Source: Aquimarina aquimarini (GTDB lineage Bacteria; Bacteroidota; Bacteroidia; Flavobacteriales; Flavobacteriaceae). From it: 64,000 nt of DNA. Positions within the stretch are counted from its first letter, which is position 1, and each line of letters begins with the position of its first letter. A model generated the notes under the pieces. The model saw nothing but the letters and a program-made list of their open reading frames with translations. It ran no database searches and was not told the DNA's origin. Of this stretch, positions 44,901-51,552 are shown in pieces. The stretch lies in assembly GCF_900299535.1 (NCBI RefSeq), contig NZ_OMKE01000011.1, positions 1 through 64,000 of the forward strand, in the 5' to 3' direction. The position numbers and the translations under genes are program-made.

Positions 44901-47900
44901 TTGATCTGTTTTTCTAACGATCAATTGTATTTGACCTTTTTTATTCTGAAAAAGTAATGGATGGTGTATCTGGAGTTGTTCTACAATCGTGTTTTTTTGT
45001 AGCTTTTGGTGACACATAAACTCCTGAAGTATTTCTAAAATAAGAGATTCTGATGCAATATTGGTCGTTCTATTTTGTACAGTGATCAAAAACGGAAACT
45101 TTTCAAAATCAATATGATTTTGATATATCCAATGATTTGCTCCTTCAAAATAGTTTCCTAATAAAGTCTTCTTACTCTCTATTAATGCTGAATCTGCTGT
45201 TTGTTGTTCTGAATACCAATAGGATGATCTTTGAAAAGGGTATGTGGGTAAATACACATGTTTTCCTTTCTCATACAAAGAGTTCCAGTCTACTTCTCCT
45301 CTATTGGTGTACCATTTTGCTAAACTTTTATATACTGTATCCCCATCTTCTTCTCTACTAGAGGGAAGCCATAAATTGTTTTCTTTCGAGTCAATCTCTT
45401 GACCTATAATTCCTAATACAATAGGTTTGGGGCCCATTTCTATAAATGTGTTAGCTCCTAATTTTTCTATCGTATGTACACATTTTGAGAACTGAACGGT
45501 TTGCCGTAAATGGTCTACCCAATATGCTGAAGAAGCAATATCACCTCCTGTTATTTCACCTGTAAGATTACTTAGGATAGAATACGTTGGTTTGAAAAAA
45601 GTAATCGTATCAAGAACTTCTCTGAACTCATCTAAAACTGGATCCATTAATGAAGAATGACAGGCTCTAGAGATATTTAGTAATTTCGATTTAATTTCTT
45701 TGTCATCGCACCACTTTTTTACTCTAAGGATTTCATCTGTTTTGCCCGATAATACAGTCTGTTTTTTGCCATTAACAACTCCTATAGAGATAGATGGTTC
45801 ATTTTTATTAAATAACTTTTTTACCTCATCTGGCGATAATTTTACAGAAAGCATGCTTCCTTTTTCTGAGTGCTTTTGCATTAATCGACCTCTATGGCAA
45901 ACCAACTTGACACCATCTTCTAGCGTAAAGACATTGGCTACACAAGCGGCTACAATCTCGCCCAAACTATGCCCCAAAAGGTACTTGGGTGTTACTCCCC
46001 ATGATTGCCATAAAGCACTCATCGCAAATTGAAATGCAAATAGTGCTGGTTGCATATAATCTAGTTCTTTCAAAAGAGATTCATATTTCTTGTTGAATAC
46101 AACCTCTTTCAATTCTTTTTCTAAATAAGGAACAGCTAATGAACAACAGAGATCAAAAGTTTCTCTAAACACTGGCTCTGTGTTGTAAATTGTTTTCCCC
46201 ATTTCTGAAAATTGAGAACCTAGACCTGTAAATAGAAATACAGGATTATTAATGTCTATAGCCTCATCTACAAAAAACTCTTCTTTTTGTTCTACCTGAT
46301 ATTTTAGAGTAGATTTTAATTCTTCTATAGTACCAACTTGAAGAATTGATCTATACATAAAGTGATCTTTTCTACACGATAATGTATGAGCTATATCTTG
46401 GAGTTCGATATCTACATGTATTTGTAAGTATTCATATAATCTTTTTTTCTGTTGGATAAGTGCTTCTTTCTTATCTGCTGAAAAAGGAATGTGATACAAT
46501 CCTACTTCTGTCTTTTCAGTTTTTATTTGCTCCTTATCATTTTGAGGAGGTTCTTCAATAATAATATGAGAATTTGTTCCACTTATCCCAAACGAACTTA
46601 TTCCTGCTCTTCTGGTTTTGTTTTTTTCTTTTTTCCAAGGAATTGTATTCTCTACAACTTTTATAGCACTACTATCCCAATCAACATGAGTATTGAGTGT
46701 ATCTAGATGTAGCGTTCTATACAAAGATTGCCTATTAAGACATAAGATTGTTTTTATAACTCCTGCCACTCCTGCTGCAGATTCTGTATGCCCTATATTG
46801 GTTTTTACACTTCCTACATATAATGATGATGCTTTATCACGATTACCAAAAACATTTACTATAGAATCGAGTTCGATTGCATCACCCAACACAGTTCCTG
46901 TACCATGTGTTTCTATATAATCTATATCATCTGGTGATAGCCCTGCATCTGCAAGAGCTTTATAGATTACTTCTCTTTGAGCATTTCCGCTAGGTGCTGT
47001 AAACCCTTGACTTTGACCATCCTGATTAACAGCACTTCCTTTGATGACTCCTACTATTGTATCCCCATCATGTTGTGCTTGGCTCAATGGTTTTAAGACT
47101 AGGGCACCAGCTCCTTCACTTCGTACAAAACCATCTGCTTTTGCAGAAAATGTTTGGCACCTACCTGTTGGAGAAAGCCCTTCTATTTTGCTTAGGCCTA
47201 CCGTGTTTTCTGGATTTAATATTATGTTTACTCCTCCTGCTATTGCGATTTTACATTCTTTATTTTGCAATGATTTTACAGCTGTATGAATTGCAACCAA
47301 CGAGGATGAACAGGCTGTATCTATGACCATATTAGGGCCTTTAAGTCCTAACCAATAGGATAATCTACCCGATATAGCACTCCCTAAAGAGCTTACAAAA
47401 GAGTGAGCCCCCACATGGGATGCATTTTTCATCACTTTGGTATGGTAATCATTTGCATATACCCCAAGATAAACCCCAGTATTACTATCTTGTAACTCTT
47501 TTTTAGTATATCCTGCTTGCTCTAATGCTTCCCATGCAGTTTCTAAAAAAATTCTTTGCTGCGGATCTGTATATATTGCTTCTCTAGGGGAAATCCCAAA
47601 AAACTCTGCATCAAAAAGATCGATATCTGGTAAAAAACCACCCCATTTTGAGTACATTTTTCCTTCTACAGATTTCTGATCAGAAAACCAGTCTTCTAAT
47701 TTCCAACGATTACTAGGAACTTCTATAATTGCATCTTTTTCTTCTTCTAGAAGCTTACAGTAACTATTGATATCAATAACACCTCCAGGAAAACGACACC
47801 CCATACCAATAATAGCTATGGGTTCTTTTTCTTCTTTTTGTTGTACTTTATTTTTTAGGGTCTTGATAGCAATCAGAGCTTGCTTCAATTTTTCTTTATA

Positions 47901-47909
47901 CGTATCCAT
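38907..47909 (-). CDS. Hybrid PKS-NRPS: KS-AT-DH*-KR-ACP-C-A-PCP-PCP-PCP (3000 aa)
   Basis: Extends the starter by one polyketide unit, reduces it to a beta-hydroxy form and couples it to the first amino acid. Residues 1-28 form a charged helix, typical of PKS docking. KS has Cys200, His335 and His374. AT has GHSLGE with Ser648 and retains Arg673, but the specificity motif at 748-751 is RACH instead of HAFH or YASH. A region at about 920-1160 resembles a dehydratase but lacks the HxxxG motif, and HPxxLD reads HPIILK at 1102-1107, so it should be inactive. KR has TGGCKGIG near 1410 and Tyr1554. ACP has Ser1719 (GLDSLM). C has HHLFSDG at 1915-1921. A spans about 2250-2732 with pocket DGYFLGVVYK (Ile-like). 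Three PCPs follow with Ser2789, Ser2869 and Ser2947. The tail ends IDTLQVL. The expected output is a beta-hydroxyacyl-Ile thioester. Confidence 0.96.
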   Translation of the reverse strand: MDTYKEKLKQALIAIKTLKNKVQQKEEKEPIAIIGMGCRFPGGVIDINSYCKLLEEEKDAIIEVPSNRWKLEDWFSDQKSVEGKMYSKWGGFLPDIDLFDAEFFGISPREAIYTDPQQRIFLETAWEALEQAGYTKKELQDSNTGVYLGVYANDYHTKVMKNASHVGAHSFVSSLGSAISGRLSYWLGLKGPNMVIDTACSSSLVAIHTAVKSLQNKECKIAIAGGVNIILNPENTVGLSKIEGLSPTGRCQTFSAKADGFVRSEGAGALVLKPLSQAQHDGDTIVGVIKGSAVNQDGQSQGFTAPSGNAQREVIYKALADAGLSPDDIDYIETHGTGTVLGDAIELDSIVNVFGNRDKASSLYVGSVKTNIGHTESAAGVAGVIKTILCLNRQSLYRTLHLDTLNTHVDWDSSAIKVVENTIPWKKEKNKTRRAGISSFGISGTNSHIIIEEPPQNDKEQIKTEKTEVGLYHIPFSADKKEALIQQKKRLYEYLQIHVDIELQDIAHTLSCRKDHFMYRSILQVGTIEELKSTLKYQVEQKEEFFVDEAIDINNPVFLFTGLGSQFSEMGKTIYNTEPVFRETFDLCCSLAVPYLEKELKEVVFNKKYESLLKELDYMQPALFAFQFAMSALWQSWGVTPKYLLGHSLGEIVAACVANVFTLEDGVKLVCHRGRLMQKHSEKGSMLSVKLSPDEVKKLFNKNEPSISIGVVNGKKQTVLSGKTDEILRVKKWCDDKEIKSKLLNISRACHSSLMDPVLDEFREVLDTITFFKPTYSILSNLTGEITGGDIASSAYWVDHLRQTVQFSKCVHTIEKLGANTFIEMGPKPIVLGIIGQEIDSKENNLWLPSSREEDGDTVYKSLAKWYTNRGEVDWNSLYEKGKHVYLPTYPFQRSSYWYSEQQTADSALIESKKTLLGNYFEGANHWIYQNHIDFEKFPFLITVQNRTTNIASESLILEILQEFMCHQKLQKNTIVEQLQIHHPLLFQNKKGQIQLIVRKTDQAYSFLFYSKKTNESDWVENASGTLIMSEKKSDVVNIENLQTSFDQPYDINEYNSSLQRLKDVPDTLLKVEKLWIDEHHVLAQIQLSETVDFYSQSFQIHPIILKETFHLISILMEDQGELDQFPVFSIGTFETYKEVCEKEIWIKIRKIAKTTDAKEMFAVDIRNHKGVGLVSMGAVEKESFSLKNYSDAIEVDWRYNLDWKPIDLATYQERTINKLLIFGDPSAHTKLINELSKKGNSIFYATQLEDVEEIVQEMSIDTVLVLWKPSINKEPVGVIKEQMPEAVAMLQQYISWTKSKAFPLLKNIYWITQNTQPFTSHTIDLAKATIWGEATVFTNERPDIPLVLMDISEQEDNNKMISQVISKDLLEKELIIKDQQVFGKRLTKRKDKNKKEHFIATAACTVMITGGCKGIGLLTAEWFVKKHTIKHLILLGRSTPDSYAKEKIEALRQLGTMVTIAIADVTDQVALSEVIEEIPEEFPLKGIVHSAGVTRAKTVENQIIEEVLSDMAPKIQGAWYLHELTKGMDLDFFICYSSAASVMDVLGVGQGSYVAANTFLDHFAYYRNQQHLPTYSINWSPWESTGMAKSLTEKEKKRLKALGFINIHKNEGIKILEEIGNSEAGQYPVLKFDPTLLLKYYDGIEISSVYKELTDAQQSKTDKLNDVNLLDTIRGKKPKAQKQLIKEVIKDNIARILSLASKDVVDTRKSLFKQGLDSLMMVELKNRITKQLAINLSLSEVLNIPNIEELTTVIVENYLGIEEQEIISDDVVIDDKVTVTKVPLSSMQERLWFIYKLTGINQLHNIYFELFYNGNLCLTTLAETIQYLVDRHEALRSVIKENKKGAAFVEVKSKSGYQIPFNDFSEYSEKEKTKAAEKLRKKRMKYSFDFSEETMHFEVVKLEEDVYKLMVTQHHLFSDGWSIIVLLKEIIKVYDALQAKRTPQLGKVIRNYEELVVTEKSKIKSGDFDTDLAYWREYLSDAPLLKLPTDYSYPEKRGYQGGNIELLLSKPLSKKIDTFIKKEGVTLNTILFGAYTLMLHYFSNQDDFVIGSGMANRNEEGFENVLGYFANTIAIRCKIKSEETLLAFLERQRASIFNCLPYHEVPFNLVVKEVLKSRSKDNTIDNPLCNVSFVVNSFDLSELYAVKSDWLFKGLNLGIEGIATDDLNMIMMRSKNDIQGIINYNSEIFDKKTIEHLISLYKSIVTAIVTDPYQTINSICLVDKQHIEGALKSNNNPSVKYPKKKTLIALFREQQAKTPNAIAVTYKDQVLTYKELQKKSLQVANYLVTKENIQSGDTVAILAQRGVDMIVSILGVLQCGATYVPLHTEYPVSRLQYIIEDSNVKTILCTDEKLILEKQLSSYPYFLIEETQSFQDTPLDSSSTPSSIAYIMYTSGTTGTPKGVRVSHQNIMKLVHDTGAIQVLPEDHVLQWSNFAFDGSTYEIFSTLLTGARLVMITEEDAPNVIRLADEIKKKEITVCFVTTALFNALIDYDTQSLSGIRKILFGGELVSVPHVKKAFDTLGKGKIVHVYGPTETVVYATSYEVNKVEKDSVPIGKPLDNTTVYIFNKGMQLCPTGVIGELYIGGDGVANGYLNKPELTTERFVSNPFDTHKNATLYKTGDMVRWLPGGDIEFIGRKDDQVKIRGYRIELGEIETTFKKSSYIKQALVVAQEDPGGSKRLVSYIIPDKGYTKELLIQELQLQLPDYMIPPFIISLESYPLTPNGKINKRELPDPLAVDEKLTSDKNTTAIIVNETTVEKVLEIWKKVLNIDTISIEDDFFELGGHSLLGTQIIAEIKEVFDIEISLGDLFSEGTVKNLVALIEAATAGETTEEKTIEGTLLEIWKKVLNIDTISIEDDFFELGGHSLLGTQIIAEIKESLGVEVSLGDLFSTGTVTNLVAVIQSQLSSTKKNTTILKIAEIWKKVLNVDTISEDDDFFELGGHSLLGTQIIAEIKETLGVEISLGDLFSASTVKNIATLVDARLSQEQSAIDTLQVL
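38960..39650 (-). repeat. Triplet of PCP domains at the end of the PKS-NRPS
   Basis: Three tandem carrier domains spaced 240 and 234 bp apart (80 and 78 residues), each with FFELGGHSLLGTQIIAEIKE and an intact Ser. They resemble one another much more than they resemble the PCP triplet at 26721-27350, which has GGMIRKTFDV after the shared motif. The two triplets therefore arose separately, or each has been homogenised within its own gene. Confidence 0.95.
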
Positions 47910-48088
47910 GGGTATAATTTTGTGTTTGTAATTTTTACTATTACAATATGTTATTCAACAAATAGGTAGCCTGTAGCTATTTCTCTGCTACGACACTATA
48001 GATCACTACTGTTTTTTAACCCGTTTTATATATTAGAAAATCTATTACATAAAGCGGTTTTAACTAAATACGAGGGTTTCTTATTAGT

Positions 48089-48097
48089 GGGGGGGGG
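48089..48097. other. Nine-base G tract upstream of the PKS-NRPS start
   Basis: A run of nine G (C on the coding strand) lies in the 237-bp gap between the AT-ACP stop (48147) and the PKS-NRPS start (47909). Such a run stands out in AT-rich sequence. It could be a slippage-prone spacer that tunes expression, or a site of sequencing error. It lies outside both reading frames. Confidence 0.6.
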
Positions 48098-48146
48098 AAT
48101 AATAAAACAGACATCTGAATTGCTGCATTGCAATACCACTTCACTT

Positions 48147-49877
48147 TCACTCTAAGAAAGCTAATTCTTTGTCTAATTCATTTTCTAATTGCGCAATATT
48201 CATATCCGCAATTTCTTTTTTGTAAGCTTCTAATGCTTCTTTGTTAGACTCTGGCAAATAAGATAATGAGTTCTCTTTTTTTGGTGATAATTTTTGAGTA
48301 ACAAACTCTGATAAACTTTCTATTGTAGGATGATCAAATATTACAGCAATTGCAATATTTATCGCAAATATCAAAGATAGCTTTTTGACTAGCTTAAGTG
48401 CTTCTAAAGAATTCATGCCCATATCCTTAAGAGGTTTTTTTATATCAATCTGGTTTTGATCTTCTATCTTCAAGATATCACCTACCTGTTCTTGAATTAC
48501 ATGTAAAACATTTTGAAGTTCTTTTTGATCGTTTACATTTTCAATATTCGTATTCTTTCTCTCAGAAAGTAATTTGGTAATGTCTTCAAAAAAACATTGA
48601 ATTGCTGTATCTTTTTTAAATGTATTTTCTGAAGAGCGTTTACTATCTGTAAATATTCCTTTTTCTAATTGCCATTTTGTAAAACTATCATATATCATCA
48701 AAGGTTGATCATCTGTTGCTGATGCCAGAGACAAAAACTCATGATCTCCATATTGTTCAATAATTCCTAATAAAATAGGATTAGGGCCTACTTCTATCAG
48801 GGTATCTATATCTAGCTGTTTTAGTTGTTGCCAAGCGGATAGAAATTTTACAGATCCTAATAAATGTTCTATCCAATATTGAGACTTACAAACTTCTTTT
48901 CCAGCAACTTTTCCTGAAATACAACTTACTAGTTTTATTTTAGGTTCATTTTTTTGAATGGATGCTAGAACTTCTGTATAACTTTTTAAAGCGGGCAACA
49001 TTAATGGAGAGTGAAAGGCATGAGATATTCTAAGCTTCTTGGCTTCATACCCTTTTTCTTCAAGTCTTTTCATGATTTCCTTAAGGCTCTCAGGCGCACC
49101 AGAAATTACTGTTTGTATTGCACTATTTATTACTGCAATTCCTACTGTTTTTTTATATCCTTGCAAAAAAGGCACTACTTCTAACTCACTTGCCTGTACG
49201 GCTACCATCTGTCCTTTTTTGGTCAATGTCTCTACAAACTCACCACTTTTGCATGTTAATTTTATCGCATCTTCCAAAGAAAAAACTCCCGCTACACACG
49301 AGGCTGTTATCTCACCGATACTATGCCCAATCACTGCTTTGGGTTTTATTCCTTTGGATTGCCATATTTTATACATTGCGTATTCATACGCAAATAGAGT
49401 CATTTGCATATAATCAATACGATGAATTAATTTGCCAAGTTTAGTTGTTTTTCCTGCAAACAATACCTGTCGTATATCTTTTTTTAGATACTTCATTGCT
49501 ATTATAGCACACTCATCAATAGCATCCTTAAAAACAGGCTCTGTTTGGTATAATTCTTTTCCCATCTTGGCATATTGCGCCCCTCCACCAGTAAAAAGAA
49601 AAGCTGCTTTTCCTTGAAAATGCTCTTTTGTACGAAAAATAGCTACTGACCTATATAATCCTTTTTCTACAGCTTTTAGTTTTTCTATCAACTCTTCTTT
49701 ATTGGCTATAGCAAGGATTATATAGGATTTGTGCTTTCTAGTGATACCTAATGACTGATGTGACAATTGGTTTATTGAGAATCTTTGTTGTTGTTCAATA
49801 AATGACTTCAATTGTTTTGCTACTATTGACAAATCGCTAATATTCCTATAGGGAAGTAAAATTTGTTTTTTTGTCAT
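48147..49877 (-). CDS. Stand-alone acyltransferase-ACP loading protein (576 aa)
   Basis: Predicted to load the starter acyl unit. The order resembles a PKS module that has lost its KS: a KS-AT linker-like segment (1-90), AT (about 92-380, GHSIGE with Ser186, HAFH at 286-289), then ACP (about 455-530, DMGMNSLEA with Ser490). The last 45 residues are charged and helical (QLENELDKELAFLE), fitting a C-terminal docking helix for the coiled-coil N-terminus of the PKS. The Arg that holds the free carboxylate of malonyl-type substrates (CHRG in the extender AT of the neighbouring PKS) is Ser211 here (CKSG). Loading ATs for simple acyl-CoAs are known to lack that Arg, so a monocarboxylic starter such as acetyl is inferred. 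The gene lies 32 bp downstream of the thioesterase gene and is probably co-transcribed with it. Confidence 0.92.
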   Translation of the reverse strand: MTKKQILLPYRNISDLSIVAKQLKSFIEQQQRFSINQLSHQSLGITRKHKSYIILAIANKEELIEKLKAVEKGLYRSVAIFRTKEHFQGKAAFLFTGGGAQYAKMGKELYQTEPVFKDAIDECAIIAMKYLKKDIRQVLFAGKTTKLGKLIHRIDYMQMTLFAYEYAMYKIWQSKGIKPKAVIGHSIGEITASCVAGVFSLEDAIKLTCKSGEFVETLTKKGQMVAVQASELEVVPFLQGYKKTVGIAVINSAIQTVISGAPESLKEIMKRLEEKGYEAKKLRISHAFHSPLMLPALKSYTEVLASIQKNEPKIKLVSCISGKVAGKEVCKSQYWIEHLLGSVKFLSAWQQLKQLDIDTLIEVGPNPILLGIIEQYGDHEFLSLASATDDQPLMIYDSFTKWQLEKGIFTDSKRSSENTFKKDTAIQCFFEDITKLLSERKNTNIENVNDQKELQNVLHVIQEQVGDILKIEDQNQIDIKKPLKDMGMNSLEALKLVKKLSLIFAINIAIAVIFDHPTIESLSEFVTQKLSPKKENSLSYLPESNKEALEAYKKEIADMNIAQLENELDKELAFLE

Positions 49878-49909
49878 TGTTTTGAGTTTATTTTTCAGAG
49901 AATTGCAAC

Positions 49910-50620
49910 TTAATTCATAAGAGATTTAGCTGTATGAGCTGCTTTATTTATAATGCTACCTATTTCTTGAAATTTATCTAAAATAAAAAAGTGACCTCCT
50001 TCAAACTGCTGAAACCTAAACGGGTATTTTGTTTCTTCTTGCCAACCAATAAGTTGCTCCTTGGAAACGTCTTCGTCTAATCCTGCTAAAACAGTAATCG
50101 GAATATCTAAAGCTTTATCCTGCTTATATTCATAAGTTTCTATCGCTTTAAAATCTGCCCTAAGTATCGGTAAAAAGAAATCCAAAATTTCTTTATTCTC
50201 GATAGCTCGTTTAGGAAATCCGCCTAATACTCTTAACTCTTCTTTGAAATCTTCATCACTTAATGTATGGCAAGTAACCTTTCTAACATGATTATACCTA
50301 GGAGCTTTACAACTAGATATAATCATATGTAAAGGCAACTGATCTTCTTTTTTTTGAAGTAATCGAGAAACTAAAAAACATAACATCCCCCCAAGGCTAT
50401 GCCCATAAAGGATATAGGGCTCGTCATCTGTTATATTTTTAATTTGATGATATATATCTACTGCCATTTCATTAAGATCTGTCAATAAATTCTCTTTGAT
50501 CCTTTTTCCATGACCTGGTAATTCTATAGACTCCATTACTAATGTACTGTCTATATGTTCTTCTAATTTGGCAAAGCTAAATTTATTACCTCCACCATAA
50601 TGTATACATATTATTTTCAT
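49910..50620 (-). CDS. Type II thioesterase (alpha/beta hydrolase, 236 aa)
   Basis: Family role: frees carrier proteins blocked by wrong acyl groups on NRPS and PKS lines. The fold signature is complete: N-terminal IICIHYGGGNKFSF, nucleophile Ser75 in GHSLGG, an acidic residue at Asp182 or Asp184 (LAGLDEDV), and His210 in EGGHFF. The length is normal for type II enzymes. It sits 26 bp after the Fe/2OG enzyme and 32 bp before the AT-ACP gene, so it belongs to the same transcript. It is not the chain-terminating thioesterase, which is normally fused to the last module. Confidence 0.95.
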   Translation of the reverse strand: MKIICIHYGGGNKFSFAKLEEHIDSTLVMESIELPGHGKRIKENLLTDLNEMAVDIYHQIKNITDDEPYILYGHSLGGMLCFLVSRLLQKKEDQLPLHMIISSCKAPRYNHVRKVTCHTLSDEDFKEELRVLGGFPKRAIENKEILDFFLPILRADFKAIETYEYKQDKALDIPITVLAGLDEDVSKEQLIGWQEETKYPFRFQQFEGGHFFILDKFQEIGSIINKAAHTAKSLMN

Positions 50621-50646
50621 AATAAACTGATATGATATAAACTTGA

Positions 50647-51552
50647 TTAACTAGAATATGATAGTACTGGAAAAGGCTGTCCCAAATTATTTTTAGTTCT
50701 AAATTTGTTATGCCCATATGTATCTGTACCACTAACCTTAACACATCCCCAATCTTTTAAATCAAAATCAGCTCCATGTGCTCTAAAAGTTGATGTATTT
50801 GGATATACTTGTACCTGCCCTTGTACATATCTGCAAGCAACGGCAAATCTAGTAGAACGTTCTGAAGTATTAGGAAAAGAAGCATGCATACATCTTGCAG
50901 AAAAAATTACACATTCTCCTGGTTTCATTTCTAGAACAGCAGCTTTAGATTCATCTGGTTCCCAGTTAGAATCTACTTTAAAATCTGAGAAATTATATCC
51001 ATAAAAACTCGTATCAGACTCTACGGCTGTATATGCTTCTTCTCTACCTGTGCTTATATTTTTCTTCTCATCAAAAAACATTTTGTTATGAGAACCTGGC
51101 ATCATTTTCAAACATCCATTTTCTTTGGTAGCATCTGTAAAAGTAGTCCAAACAGTTAAATCAAAAGGAATTCCCTCTTCTGTAGCCGTTGGAATTAACT
51201 GGGGTTTTCCTGTTGCATAGCTATAATCTTGTACTTGATGCCACTCTGTACCCTTACTTCCTGGATATTTAGGAAACATCTCTACCCTCCATAGGTTAAT
51301 ATCATCCCCCATAATACTTGCCAATCTCTCCACTATTTCTTCTCTACAGATATGATTAGTTAATTCTTCTATATCAAAATGTCTGTCATAATTGAGTGTG
51401 TTTTTGTGTAACATTTTTGAATGATCAGCACCTTTAATTCTAATCTGTTTCAGAATATTCTTTGCTTCTTCTGGTTCGTAAACTTTTATAGGACCTATAA
51501 ATCCTTGTTCAAAAAATTGCTTTTTTTCTTCTGGTGTTAATGAATTTTTCAT
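50647..51552 (-). CDS. SyrB2-like Fe(II)/2-oxoglutarate-dependent enzyme (PhyH family, 301 aa), atypical metal site
   Basis: Resembles SyrB2-type enzymes, which chlorinate amino acids held on carrier proteins. Close matches include NYDRH, NHICR, FPKYPG, GKPQ, VWTTFTD, ENGC and PGSHNKM. The distal metal His is His223 (MHAS), and Arg241 (CRYV) fits the 2-oxoglutarate anchor. The proximal site reads W-H105-Q-V107-Q-D. Hydroxylases have Asp or Glu two residues after the His, and SyrB2-type halogenases have Ala or Gly; here it is Val107, confirmed as a GTA codon. The carboxylate ligand is therefore absent, as in halogenases, but the side chain is larger. It is the first gene of the cluster transcript, 26 bp before the thioesterase gene. 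The likely substrate is a PCP-bound aliphatic residue, plausibly Ile on one of the PCP triplets. Halogenation, hydroxylation or another oxidative outcome cannot be told apart from sequence. Confidence 0.9.
   Translation of the reverse strand: MKNSLTPEEKKQFFEQGFIGPIKVYEPEEAKNILKQIRIKGADHSKMLHKNTLNYDRHFDIEELTNHICREEIVERLASIMGDDINLWRVEMFPKYPGSKGTEWHQVQDYSYATGKPQLIPTATEEGIPFDLTVWTTFTDATKENGCLKMMPGSHNKMFFDEKKNISTGREEAYTAVESDTSFYGYNFSDFKVDSNWEPDESKAAVLEMKPGECVIFSARCMHASFPNTSERSTRFAVACRYVQGQVQVYPNTSTFRAHGADFDLKDWGCVKVSGTDTYGHNKFRTKNNLGQPFPVLSYSS

Noticed and set aside
49910-50620. The stand-alone thioesterase as the product-releasing enzyme
   Set aside because: It has the size and upstream position of an editing type II thioesterase. 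Release is normally by a domain fused to the last module, which lies outside the window.
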